Source: CAJBVG01 sp044337515
Lineage (GTDB): Bacteria > Bacteroidota > Bacteroidia > Sphingobacteriales > Sphingobacteriaceae
Direction of reading: 5' to 3'
NCBI GenBank assembly: GCA_044337515.1
Contig: JBIINK010000019.1
Span: 1 to 41,120, forward strand
Length of the DNA stretch: 41,120 nt
Position numbers and translations under genes: made by a program. Shown here piece by piece: positions 15,001 through 20,685 of this stretch. The stretch's first letter is position 1. The number at the start of each line of letters is the position of its first letter. Below the pieces are notes generated by a model that was given only the letters and a program-made list of their open reading frames with translations, ran no database searches and was not told where the DNA came from.

Positions 15001-16934
15001 GGATTACTTAGTTCATCTAAAGTATAAAAACAGGTCGGAGATTCAATCGCATCTAAAATTCCATCATTGTCATTATCTAAATCAATTAAATCAGGTACTC
15101 CATCCCCATCTGAATCTGTACAGTAATTATATGCAGCATTAGTTGCATAATCATAAGTGTAAACTCCTTTATACAAATTACTTTCCGCAGATGTTTTTTC
15201 TAATTCATCCTTAAATCCATTCGCCCCAAAATCCGAACCTGTAAAAGCGAAATTTGTAGCCGTAGAGGTGGTCGTCCCTGCTTCAATGGCGTCACTACAA
15301 CCATCACCATCGGAATCTAAATCTAAACTATTAACAATACCATCACCATCTGCATCTGGATTAGGACCACCTAAACATTCAGTTGGCTCAATAAAAGAAA
15401 ATCCATGACCATCACAATTACTTGCTGTCAATAACCAGGTATGTTTTACTTTTAAGCCTGTTATATTACCATACACTTGTATACGACCCATCGCAGAAGT
15501 GGCTGCTGTATTAGCACCTGCACCTGGACTTGTAGATACTGTTAAAATATTATTAGTTACACTTGTTGGTGCACTTGCGTCTAATATGCGTAATTGAACA
15601 GGATTGTCATTTAAATCATACCATTCCTCTTTAGCAAAATCAACACCATAAAAACCGATGATAGGATTATTAACAATTCTACCAAAATCATAAGTTTGAG
15701 TAATGGGTGTCGCACCGGGACTCATACAAGTAGTTGCATCCAAACCAGCTGTAACAGCGGGTAAATAGCTACCAAACGAAGCTGCTGTAACACCATAAGT
15801 TTTACCAACTGGAATAATCGTATTTCCTGTTAGTGGTTTACACCAAGCATTTTCAACTACATCCAATACACCATCATTATCATCATCTAAGTCAATCAAA
15901 TCAACCACTCCATCTAAATCTGTATCAATTCCAGAACAAATATTAGCTGCACTTGACAATGCATAATTAGAATAGGTAGATGCATATGTAATTACACCAC
16001 TTTCCGCAGGACTTTCTAAGTTATTTGCAAATCCATTCGCTCCATAGGAATTTACAACTCCAGCAATAGCTCCAGCTGTACTTACTGTTGTAGTTACAAC
16101 ACCCCCATTTGCACCATTTTTAACATCACCGCTTCTTAAAGTTCCTGTAACACCCGCTTCTTTGGCATCTGTACATCCATCACCATCAGAATCTAAATCA
16201 AAATGATTTGGAATACCATCATTATCCGTATCACAAACTTCATACAAAGGATCAGCTGATACAGATACACTTGCATTCTGCATGGGTGCTGTGATTCCTG
16301 TATTTTGAAATTGCAAATCAGCACTTGTAGCAGTTGCTGTAAATGTTATAAAACGTGTTTCCCAACCACAGCCTAATATTGGGGTATATTGATCGATAAT
16401 TGTTGTTCCTAATTTAACAGTGATTCTACCTAATGCGGGTGTTGAAGCAAATTTGGCATAGTATACTTTAAAAATATATGTTTTGCCAATTGTTAAACCA
16501 GCAATATTTGTTTTGAAAGCTTCTTGTGTATTGGAATAAAAATTCACCCAAGATGTATGTCCATTAGGTGCTGCTGGAGCTGTGCCTGAACAACCTCCAA
16601 CCCATCCACCGTAAACAGAGTAAGCAGTTGTTGCAATATCTGGTGAAGAATTTGTAATTGTCCATCCTGTAGGAACACTAAATTCAGTTATAGCTGAAGT
16701 CGTATTCGTAGCAGGAAATATGATGGAAGATTTACAATATTCATCTGTATCTAGAATACCATCATTGTCATCATCTAAATCAATTGAATTTATAATACCA
16801 TCACCATCAAAATCATCGGATGGGAGCATACCCCCAACAGTTTGTGCTTGCGCAAATAAATTCAAATTAAAAATCAGAAAAAAAACTACACTAAAGCTTT
16901 TGAGAATGCTACTCAAATTGAATTTTGAAATCAT
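1..16934 (-). CDS. Giant secreted modular adhesin-like protein, 3' end outside the window
   Basis: The frame opens at an ATG (16932-16934) and I read it without a stop to the left edge, giving about 5,644 residues; the frame at the edge still matches the start. Residues 1-30 look like a Sec signal peptide (hydrophobic core ending FAQAQ). Residues about 40-4,560 hold 16 modules of roughly 280 residues. Each has a DLDDDNDGxLD loop pair, a beta-sandwich domain of about 150 residues, a DTDxDGIPNxLDLDSDGDGCxDAxEAG segment and a short conserved linker. The acidic loops are thrombospondin-type-3-like and should bind Ca2+. Several inserted domains look discoidin/F5-8C-like (KLQGSxDNxxW, then YFRLIGVAGTSxYGG). 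Residues about 4,620-5,340 look like eight Ig/PKD-like domains, followed by 99-residue repeats. Export by the type IX system, with the sorting domain beyond the edge, is my inference. The likely role is surface adhesion or gliding; no enzymatic motif was seen. Confidence 0.88.
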   Translation of the reverse strand, partial: MISKFNLSSILKSFSVVFFLIFNLNLFAQAQTVGGMLPSDDFDGDGIINSIDLDDDNDGILDTDEYCKSSIIFPATNTTSAITEFSVPTGWTITNSSPDIATTAYSVYGGWVGGCSGTAPAAPNGHTSWVNFYSNTQEAFKTNIAGLTIGKTYIFKVYYAKFASTPALGRITVKLGTTIIDQYTPILGCGWETRFITFTATATSADLQFQNTGITAPMQNASVSVSADPLYEVCDTDNDGIPNHFDLDSDGDGCTDAKEAGVTGTLRSGDVKNGANGGVVTTTVSTAGAIAGVVNSYGANGFANNLESPAESGVITYASTYSNYALSSAANICSGIDTDLDGVVDLIDLDDDNDGVLDVVENAWCKPLTGNTIIPVGKTYGVTAASFGSYLPAVTAGLDATTCMSPGATPITQTYDFGRIVNNPIIGFYGVDFAKEEWYDLNDNPVQLRILDASAPTSVTNNILTVSTSPGAGANTAATSAMGRIQVYGNITGLKVKHTWLLTASNCDGHGFSFIEPTECLGGPNPDADGDGIVNSLDLDSDGDGCSDAIEAGTTTSTATNFAFTGSDFGANGFKDELEKTSAESNLYKGVYTYDYATNAAYNYCTDSDGDGVPDLIDLDNDNDGILDAIESPTCFYTLDELSNPASVSSELTQYTTSYVIGNSTDGVGTTASAFSTGQNWVGKEIFKFTSKNYIAVNGISFDLVNWALSSAQASTFKLQGSGDNVNWTDLSTPTYSTATTGTFTILNTLETTTKFKYFRLIGVAGTSSYGGVYEAKFTFSSSASPSANPKPTCTNDTDSDGILNQNDLDSDGDGCADAKEAGILTSLLTSSSTLQNAKIAGTGLAVFGNNGFANTLETIPESGIYAGSYAYANAASSLISGCFDSDGDNVADIFDLDDDNDGILDAIEMTNCNSADLITPLSATSSPVYGGSTATRTIDGTGFTGTGLSALATAPATLGDAWLLQDPLTEGFIEYILPANSNIGGVVLWAPDAYNYGGGDAPPKDFTVEITFNNGQVYTTGVYTTAQPNGSGSNPGAQVFNFPQTFLNASKVKLNIINGWYDINGNSLNQVSTDGQTVSAAYNMFLGEFRVLCGASDLDIDNDGIPNRLDLDSDGDGCPDALEAGVSGALNSGDIKNGLYGVVKSTTSKSNAIAASPYGLNGLADGVETAAESGVISYTSKYEPFAINRSIAACKDTDGDGVFDINDIDDDNDGVLDITEYTSCTTPLNAIAPTTDGAIANFGTNTAIFKKIAGTLSKVSTRIDGSAIDVVQLSGTTSSGSITFDRSFMLLNLVVADIDQGETISLKLYDYQNNLIQLSANDIIQLGSNVNVNSYNTNGNSITLASKTSSTSFDGSTSNVSNIKLQLLSVVKRIEFYKTAGANNTWVGLLSGCDDSDTDKDGIPNHLDLDSDGDGCSDAIEAKSSTTAASTTVYPTGTDGNTNGLLNAYETTTTGVVNYVSLYDPFATSANLAACKDTDGDGISDDTDLDDDNDGILDAVESPDCFYSDNDWHYGNRSDIKVTSSLSMTSPQNQPQKLVDGKNSGVSYDVRMETTTTAVNALGTGRQVYQFNMQIPVKLSKVYLGYTGIYSHFNDNTKLILRGSNDGTTWTNLSGTAGTPAVTYDATINSNSATETSTIYPYPATTQYATSANIFTVTQNAEKYLYYDIFWSSGGGINNTGYANEVYFDVATDYIPSAHPKFNCNSDTDGDGILNHQDLDSDGDGCSDAKEEGITATLAAASVTNLAGATIASGTTTTTIQNAIVAGTGSSTFGNNGFANSLESATESGMYSGSYNYTYAINKTLNTCLDSDGDGVSDVLDLDDDNDGVLDIVECPTPGIQPLLSRFDIASGASKTVNFTGFPEELWIDIWTLDNNFNLKINNVDITNVSELNFAPMGSAYAYPNPYTDIVRADGTAIYPSGTVWTYPNTAQYPLIRVKISNNGYAKIYGYDFVNGTGNYKELILVNAVYQKVPINLSGNNTIVFGQDNTWSPTYLNAEFNTFNSAGFCDNDGDGTENRLDLDSDNDNCSDAYESKTTSDATANFKYPVNANYGSNGFLNTLETVTDNGIYNSIYPYDYAIDSTIKSCLDFDGDGVSDIYDLDDDNDGILDAIESPNCFYSLSELAKPIAVSSDLKPYDATVTYAVEKSIDGLIATYSAFKSGQFLANKEILKYTANGLIDITSLTLDLDFRAISTDAASTFRFQGSADNVLWDNLNTAPVASTTTTFPSTLVLANNLQTGKKYKYFRLYGVAGTSNFGGVANATFNLAATNQPSANPKLTCTNDTDNDGIPNHLDLDSDGDACPDAKEAGVTGTLNSGSVKNGSNGSVSSTTTQANAVAAGSYGTNGFANALEITTESGIYSGIYNYDFAISPFLNACSDTDNDSITDLIDIDDDNDGILDAVESPTCFYNRDELAVPIDISTELLPYSTNLIDRALDGNAATASAFAPSQNWVGKVIFKYTAISQIPIASIDIDLVNWALSSDVNQKFKLQGSNDNSIWSDLSAALSSTTNTGTFSITNTLLPNTKFKFYRVIGVTGTSYYGGVTESRFVLSNSFVQSQYTKANCLTGRNDGDLIPNHLDLDSDGDGCSDALEAGTTSITTADYKFTGSASDFGANGFYNTLEKTAAESNLYKGIYTYDYAVDSTYKGCTDNDIDGVTDLLDIDDDNDGILDAVESPTCFYTIDELITPASVSSELTQYTTNYIITNSIDGVGTTPSGFLPNQDWVGKEIFKFTAKSYIAITGMSFDLVSWPLSNPNTSTFKLQASGDNFNWVDLSATTFSSASTGTFTISNTLATNAKFKYFRVIGVAGISYYGGVYEARFNLATSTSASANPKPTCLTGQTDGDLIPNHLDLDSDGDGCSDALEAGTTTSTTANFKFTGSASDFGANGFYNTLEKTSAESNLYKSTYTYYYATDNTLNACQDFDTDGVNDIIDLDDDNDGVLDYVEQTCTGSSMSKSDVTVSSEIAWTFQNTLTGLPALFDGSLLQQMYPTASTVINNKTIFQFNFITPKVLNLIELANITNQTPFIAGGTYKIQGSNDEGATWIDIVSSQAVANTAPILAATNSIKFDMPANYKPFLSYRIYAISMTGHGNWATEIYFREVTCVDINTDGDGLANRLDLDSDGDNCPDAVEAGTTLLSTSGVTGAAKLTTSVIPSTPNYGANGFANGLETSTESGAFAGTYTYSFATDANTSGCLDSDGDLVPDVVDLDDDNDGVLDTNEQTNCNASGIDLTTLTFTGSAITAKTANSLTTAGGDNWQTSYSNQNLKLPISLKFKHNSTTGYELFGLHPITKAQTPANYNDEGYKFYSPATNTYGYFTTTWDFNVPISLTDELSIDISATGYVTAAINGVTQKAFQGIVSDYKLVLSSYRTSSLTGVILTDATRPAILTCTELDTDLDGVPNRLDLDSDGDNCPDAVEAGTTYVTTSGVASNAKTTTSIIPAPYGANGFANGLETIAESGIYNGAYTYTFATDAAVSACRDTDTDGVPDLLDLDDDNDGVLDLVECPASTNNILVNGTFDVNKTGWTGSANWAYYAPGFLWNSAENATNDLLSQTFAKPVINAEESTVDIIFDFNTNGYGYNITSTNTASLDVILNNKIYATINNPSGGTTASVVGKNGATVNVSSVNIVANNIPTTKIIVKVPKTALSNSNTLSFAFTATSDDFGIDNVFIGTQVTACDTDGDGIVNSKDLDSDGDGCSDAIEAGSSTTATSTNVYPTGTDTNTNGLLNNYEGTTAGTVNYTSTYTNYALLNTVNACLDTDSDGIKDVIDIDDDNDGVPDSKECGSCFKGNAINELVSPSAIVTIPVNKFGGVTTSNRAFDGSGLSATPTTIASLSTITHSSPTSISNAAYTDDGAGMSDDWKFTLAAPTDIKGIALWIPGSTAYGGGDAPMKKFIVSWTDCTTGLAKSQTFDLGVPSSAAKIIYFVEPVANVSEFTFNLLEVWFDQQMDQGVSNGWEIATPATIPNNFNVTLGEIRFITQSADYSMFCSTDTDGDGIPNRLDLDSDNDGCSDAKEAGSSTTATSTSVYPTGTDTNGNGLLNNYESATTSGTVNYISTYADYALAANLNLCLDTDGDGVGDLIDLDDDNDGVLDTEEFNCTPSIMSKTGVSVSSTVTWGSTLANILDGTEAIAAYTTTTFLNQTILQFDLPAARVLSLIELSSQAGNFPLGSTGTYNIEGWNGTVWKTIATNQVFGTSAPITGTSNSYKFNMATNYTAYSKYRIFGTSVSGTISGWVQEAYFTVRTCNPDTDGDGIPNSLELDSDNDGCADAIEAGSSTTATSTTVYPTGTDTNTNGLLNNYESSTTAGTVNYNSTYTNYAIVSTLNACTDTDGDGIKNIVDIDDDNDGVVDNAEYANCSTIDVFASCTPTQLSSNGYGIFSHCSGWNAFDFDPTAGVSRSDFDYMGLINGVPEFDLQGSFTSPIAGKIFKTYKTNPGSTYTFNIFLKSNFVDVGAVKPYFEAVDNFSGIELGSTYLTGTGLRSVTFTATSTSTNLTIGYDSRVTLGTNQFWYEAGVTENGFGYFNCQPLDTDNDGIPNSLDLDSDGDGCADAVEAGSSNTATGTINYPTGLDANANGLLNTYEGSPAGTINYTTTYSNFALDNTKNKCLLNNNYTLTAPAAICATSSSPGVLFSSTNVVLQTGTAGSVSFKWQRSKNGTDWVDIIAGLGQTDSGVTYTNFSSTNTLSYLTLSAAPISINGYRYRVVSTNASGYAANSNAVSLSINIAPTISIQPANSLKCATDATTFTITALGGTTVLTYQWQVSTSANVWTNITAGNIPNHTGITYSGFATATLSLSAAPVTANNFQYRCIVSNACGNITSAAAVLNPSPLAPSISVGGLLNICEGSSLTLSTTPVNNVTYQWYKDVLPIGGATAASYVATQSGVYSLTATLAAGCSISNSNSSASTTVVVVPIPTASITQGASVSLTGGSIVLTANTNTSTPSYTWYSKATNSANWSVITGQSASTLTVSAIGDYKVLISNGTCAVYSGITTVSQLPTASANGVTTFCAPGSVVLTTTLAAGATSLRWLNNGVPINPLQDAFNYTASQSGSYAAQFLDANNSPIGGSSNVVVGTNATAAISVTVNPLPSPTFIATANTVCAGESITLTGTGGPSYQWQLNGVDIIGANTSNYTPVQTGDYKLKVVDANTCQAISSASVISINPLPATPNISNTIASYCSPASVNLTNYEPATISGITYEWHTVAANPSNSNLVSNKTTITVVGNYYLFAKSSSGCFSLASNALQVVNNNLAAANISTSNKTYNLNATALELAASVTNPTYVLRWYDAQTGGNLLVGNIIPSTASLGLTNYYVEQYDPNGTGCSSPTRQLVTINVVALASAVGENGTAPATGGNAINNVAANDIINGAPATLGTAGNATVATSGTWPVGITLNTTTGAISVDAGTAPGAYPVTYQLCDILTPMTCATITDTIVVSPVITVNSEKGNIPVSGGVAINNVTANDQVNGVAATLGTTGNATVATSGIWPSGITLNTTTGAISVAAGTPPGTYLVAYELCDKLTPITCATITDTILVAATSSAVGENGTAPATGGVAINNIAANDIINGAPATLGTAGNATVATSGTWPSGITLNTTTGAISVAAGTPPGTYPVTYQLCDTLTPQTCATITDTIVVTAI
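3..893 (-). repeat. Three tandem 297-bp repeats (99 residues each) at the end of the giant gene
   Basis: The same landmark falls at 153, 450 and 747, an exact 297-bp period. Each unit encodes a stretch like VGENGTAPATGG, then INNxxANDxING, ATLGTAGNATVATSG, PGTYPVTYQLCDxLTPxTCATITDTIVV. Such units are common in large Bacteroidota surface proteins and are beta-rich. The array probably continues to the left of position 1, so the copy number is unknown. Confidence 0.85.
3230..16820 (-). repeat. Sixteen tandem TSP3-like calcium-loop modules (about 780-1,000 bp each)
   Basis: The codons for DDDNDG recur on the minus strand near 16760, 15870, 15060, 14230, 13290, 12450, 11450, 10610, 9740, 8925, 8105, 7275, 6430, 5590, 4650 and 3870. 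Each is partnered by DLDSDGDGC-type codons roughly 550-600 bp further into the gene. The acidic frame is nearly invariant while the domain between differs: discoidin-like copies occur at least near 14.6-15.0, 10.1-10.5, 9.3-9.6 and 8.4-8.8 kb, and other modules carry different beta-rich domains. The third loop reads DLDNDNDG, a small deviation. Confidence 0.85.
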
Positions 16935-16950
16935 TATAATATTTTTACAA

Positions 16951-16993
16951 CCAATAAAAAATCCGATTTTTCAAATTAAAAAAATCGGATTTT
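16951..16993 (-). terminator. Terminator-like hairpin in the leader of the giant gene
   Basis: The arms 16958-16971 and 16980-16993 are exact reverse complements (14 bp) around an 8-nt loop. On the minus strand the stem is followed by a run of T. It lies about 200 nt past the response-regulator stop and only 24 nt before the ATG of the giant gene, leaving no room for a promoter in between. It is therefore either the operon terminator with read-through, or a leader attenuator. Confidence 0.7.
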
Positions 16994-17054
16994 GAGAGTT
17001 AATTTTGATGTAAAAATAAGCTTTAAATACGCCTTAAATATTGAGTTTTAATAG

Positions 17055-17124
17055 CATAAAGATGTGTAGCTTAAATAAGTATAACATAAAAATGTGTAGC
17101 TTAAATAAGTATAACATAAAGATG
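17055..17124. repeat. 30-bp direct repeat, 2.3 copies, upstream of the giant gene
   Basis: Units 17055-17084 and 17085-17114 differ at a single base (G/A at the seventh position), and a third copy is broken off after about 10 bases. The repeat lies between the response regulator and the giant gene, in the likely promoter or leader region, so it could be an operator for a dimeric regulator such as the adjacent LuxR-type protein. That role is inference only. Confidence 0.8.
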
Positions 17125-17191
17125 CTATAAAGAGTTTTATTTATTAGAAGGCAGAATTTATCGTATATAAAAAAGTAGAAAATAAATGAAA

Positions 17192-17812
17192 TTAAAATCT
17201 CTTGTTGATTAAATTAAACAATTGTGATTTACTGTTAATTTTCAATTTTCTGTAGATATTTTTAATATGTATACGAACAGTATCAATAGAAATACCACAT
17301 TCAATAGCAACAAGTTTATAAGAAAGACCTTCTAAAATTCTATTGGCAATATCTTTTTCGCGTGGCGAAAGTTTTTCTAATGTATTATTGGAATCCTGGA
17401 AATTAGAAACCACTTTTCTAGCAATACTTGGTGTCATATAGGCGCCACCTTTAGCAATATTTAGCAAAACATCTTCATAATTTACGTCAAAACTTTGCTT
17501 GTCTATAAAGCCTAATGCGCCACGTTTTAAAGCTGTAAAGATGGTTTCTTGATCATCTTTAATAGTGTTCATAACTATTAAAGCTTCAGGATATTTTAAC
17601 AATATAGGGTCAATTGCATCAATGCCATTCATTTCGGGCATCACTACATCTAAAAGAATAATATCAAAATGTAATTCATCTGCTAAAAACAAAACTGGAT
17701 TTTGGTAAGTATTCTCTACAATAAAATTGGATAGATTATTGATTTTATTTTTTAACACTTCAGAAATTATCAAATCATCTTCAATAATTACTACTTTGTA
17801 TTTGGTTTCCAT
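17192..17812 (-). CDS. NarL/FixJ-type response regulator
   Basis: A 206-residue protein with an N-terminal receiver domain and a C-terminal LuxR-type helix-turn-helix. Receiver residues visible: acidic pair D12-D13, phosphoacceptor D55 in LLDVVMPEMNG, T83 and K105. The DNA-binding part (about 148-200) begins LSPREKDIANRILEGLSYK and contains the TVRIHIKNIYRKLKI recognition region typical of GerE/LuxR domains. The ATG lies inside the end of the kinase gene (22-nt overlap), so the two are almost certainly translated together and form a cognate pair. The target is unknown; the nearest downstream gene is the giant surface protein. The assignment to family is firm, the regulon is not. Confidence 0.93.
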   Translation of the reverse strand: METKYKVVIIEDDLIISEVLKNKINNLSNFIVENTYQNPVLFLADELHFDIILLDVVMPEMNGIDAIDPILLKYPEALIVMNTIKDDQETIFTALKRGALGFIDKQSFDVNYEDVLLNIAKGGAYMTPSIARKVVSNFQDSNNTLEKLSPREKDIANRILEGLSYKLVAIECGISIDTVRIHIKNIYRKLKINSKSQLFNLINKRF

Positions 17813-20685
17813 GTTATCTTTTTTATAGGAATACTTAAGCTAACTTGCAAACCTGTAGATTGGGTATTCTGCTCAAATGTAACAATTCCTTCATTTCTTG
17901 CAACTCGCTTTTTGATGTTATACAAACCATTTCCGACAGAAGGTTTCTGTAAAGAAACATTATAGCATCCATTATCTATAATTCGAACTTGTATATTATT
18001 ATCTACTATTTCAAAATTCAGATGTACTTCACTTGCATTTGCATGTTTCTGAATGTTGTTCAAAACCTCATAAATGCAAAGCTTAATGTCTCTATACAAA
18101 TCGGAATTTATTTCGATGTCGAGCTTCTTAGTGCCTTTATATTTAAAATATACAATATCTTCACCTAAAATATTTACAGATAATTCATTCAAATCATCTA
18201 ATAATTGTTGAATATTAAAATATGATTTGTTCATCGTATTTATATAAACTCGCAAACTAAATAAGGCGTCACTTAAATAGGAAATAACTTTATTATCATT
18301 TGACTCCAATTTTAATAAATATAAAACACGGGTAAGGATTGTTCCAACTTCATCATGTAAATCCATTGAAATGTTTTCTTTAGTGATTTGTTGGATTTTT
18401 CTTTTTCTAAAATTCGAATACAAATACAAAGCAAATCCAATAAATACAAGTACAATTAAAAGCCATATAAATAAATTAGATTTATAAAAAGAAACATATG
18501 CAATTATCTGTAATGGTTTCATTTCTGTAGCGACACCAAACTCGTCAAATAACCTAATATGAAGCAAATGTGATCCTGGAAGTAAATTAAATAATATGAT
18601 TTGATTAAAATTATTAGTAGAAAGCCATGGCCCATTGTCTAAATTGTATTCAATTGATGTGTTTTTACTAAGTGAATTAGTTGTAGAAAGATATAATTTA
18701 ATATATTGTTTATCAATATTAATATTTAAATCATTGCCAGTATAAGCATAAAATACAGTATCGATATTAGAATAAATTTCATATCCTGAAATGACTGGTT
18801 TAATTGATTTTTTGTCAAATTTGAATTTAGCAGGATTGATAATATCATATGCATTCAGTCCACCAAAAATCAAATCTCCATTAGTTAACTTTGCTGCAGA
18901 TGTATAATTAAATTCAGAATTAATTAATTTATTTTTTTTAGTTAATCGTATATAATATTTTTTTTCAGGGTCGATCCCAATAATCCCTTGATAAGTCCCC
19001 ATCCAAATTCTATGATAATTATCCTCAATTAAACTGACTGTTTTGCGATTTAAAAATATATTATTTGGCAAGTCATAAATTAACTTTTGATTTAATAAAT
19101 TAAAAACAGAGACTCCTTCATTGTGTGCAGCCCAAATTTCATTTCTGCTTTTAGGGATTAACAATGCAGAATAAAAATCACCTTTGCAATTATTTAATCG
19201 AGTAGCAAAACTTTTAATTATATTAAATTTTTTATCACAGACATATAAACCTACATTAGTACCCAACCAATATTTACACATAATTGGGTCATAAATAATT
19301 GACATAATACTAACTCGATCCTTAAAAACTTTCAACACTTTTGTTTCTAAAGATTTTAAATCATGGATAGCCAAATATCCATCACCACCTGCAATTATAA
19401 TTCGATTTAAAGTATCGTGAAAAATACCAAAATAACTCTGCCTAATAGAAGTTCGGTCTAATGTTTCAGATTTACCTGTTTTGCTATTTATTTTAACAAA
19501 ACCTAAGTTATCAAAGCAAACATAAATATAATCACCAAGCAAAACTGATTGATTGGTAGAACAAATTGAGTCTCCAATTTTTCGAAATTGTTTATTTGAA
19601 TAATCAACATTTATAGGATAACCCATTAAAATCAGCGACCCATCTTTTTTCTCAAGAATGGAACGCCTAATTCTTAATGCATTTCCAAAAAGTGGAATAT
19701 TGTCGTCAATTACCGAATGTGAATTATCATTCTTGTTCACTTCTATCAATCCTTGTCCAGTACCTACAAAGAAATTATTAGTATCTACCGCAAATAAGGA
19801 CAATAATTCATAATTTACATGGTCCTTAAAATATAATTTAGCTCTCCTGGTTGGAGACATTTGATAAATTGTTTTATTTTGAAGAATGAAAAGCTGGATT
19901 TGGGGTGTTACAAACTTGTAATAAGTAACAATGTCTTTTGGATTAGCATCTATTAAAGCATTTTTAAGGGTTTTAGAAACTATAAGATCTCCTTCCACTA
20001 TTTTAACTCTAGCGTTTGAAACAAAAGCTAGATACCTACTATTAGCATCGAAACTTTCTAAATACCCGTCTGGAATGATGTGATTATATATTTTAAGTAA
20101 TTTTAAATTTGAAACATTATATGATTGGATCCCAATACGAGGTAGTGATATGTATAAATCATCTCTAAATAGTGTCATCAAACTCCCTTCACTAGCTGGA
20201 ATTTTTAATTGTAATACTATTTTTCCATCGATAATTTTTTTGAGAAATCCTGATTTTGTTAATACTAAAAAAGTATTATCTGAAATAGGCTGTATGTCAA
20301 TTACTGGCTCATTTAATATAATTTCAAAACGATATGTTTGCAAATCAAAAAGAAGCACTCCGTTTTTTTCATAGTTTATAAAAATATGGTTATTGATTAT
20401 TTTTATTTTCTTAAAACCCAATTTATTATACTTAATTTCTTTAGGGGTAAACAAATTGAAATTACTTCCATCAAAACGCACTATACCACTTTCTGTTCCA
20501 AGCCAAATAAACCCATATTTATCTCTAAGAATTTCGGAAATAACTTTCTGATTTAAACCAAGCCTTTCGTCATATAACTTTGTTGAATAATCTTGCGAAT
20601 AAGAAAATGCAAAACAAAATTGCATGAAAATTAACATGTATAAAAACTTATATATCTTTGAAAATAAAAAGTGTATTTTGATCAT
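17791..20685 (-). CDS. Propeller-type sensor histidine kinase (Reg_prop/Y_Y_Y/HisKA_3)
   Basis: A 964-residue membrane kinase. A signal peptide or membrane anchor (about 1-30, ending FSYSQ) precedes a large periplasmic region with two-component-regulator propeller repeats, for example DKYGFIWLGTESGIVRFDG near residue 55 and DNYHRIWMGTYQGIIGIDP. A Y_Y_Y-like beta-sandwich follows at about 640-720 and one transmembrane helix at about 738-759. The cytoplasmic part has a HisKA_3-type dimerisation helix with phosphoacceptor H777 in MDLHDEVGT, and a HATPase_c domain with N box EVLNN (873), G1 DNG (904) and G2 GNG (918). The lack of a fused receiver or AraC domain separates it from the hybrid SusR-like sensors: it signals to the separate regulator that overlaps its 3' end. 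The ligand is unknown. Confidence 0.92.
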   Translation of the reverse strand: MIKIHFLFSKIYKFLYMLIFMQFCFAFSYSQDYSTKLYDERLGLNQKVISEILRDKYGFIWLGTESGIVRFDGSNFNLFTPKEIKYNKLGFKKIKIINNHIFINYEKNGVLLFDLQTYRFEIILNEPVIDIQPISDNTFLVLTKSGFLKKIIDGKIVLQLKIPASEGSLMTLFRDDLYISLPRIGIQSYNVSNLKLLKIYNHIIPDGYLESFDANSRYLAFVSNARVKIVEGDLIVSKTLKNALIDANPKDIVTYYKFVTPQIQLFILQNKTIYQMSPTRRAKLYFKDHVNYELLSLFAVDTNNFFVGTGQGLIEVNKNDNSHSVIDDNIPLFGNALRIRRSILEKKDGSLILMGYPINVDYSNKQFRKIGDSICSTNQSVLLGDYIYVCFDNLGFVKINSKTGKSETLDRTSIRQSYFGIFHDTLNRIIIAGGDGYLAIHDLKSLETKVLKVFKDRVSIMSIIYDPIMCKYWLGTNVGLYVCDKKFNIIKSFATRLNNCKGDFYSALLIPKSRNEIWAAHNEGVSVFNLLNQKLIYDLPNNIFLNRKTVSLIEDNYHRIWMGTYQGIIGIDPEKKYYIRLTKKNKLINSEFNYTSAAKLTNGDLIFGGLNAYDIINPAKFKFDKKSIKPVISGYEIYSNIDTVFYAYTGNDLNINIDKQYIKLYLSTTNSLSKNTSIEYNLDNGPWLSTNNFNQIILFNLLPGSHLLHIRLFDEFGVATEMKPLQIIAYVSFYKSNLFIWLLIVLVFIGFALYLYSNFRKRKIQQITKENISMDLHDEVGTILTRVLYLLKLESNDNKVISYLSDALFSLRVYINTMNKSYFNIQQLLDDLNELSVNILGEDIVYFKYKGTKKLDIEINSDLYRDIKLCIYEVLNNIQKHANASEVHLNFEIVDNNIQVRIIDNGCYNVSLQKPSVGNGLYNIKKRVARNEGIVTFEQNTQSTGLQVSLSIPIKKITWKPNTK

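Noticed and set aside
1..16900. Many small open frames of 60-107 codons on both strands in the left part
   Set aside because: They are shadows of the giant minus-strand gene; their peptides (rich in SPSPSVS) are translations of the opposite strand of the Asp/Gly repeat codons.
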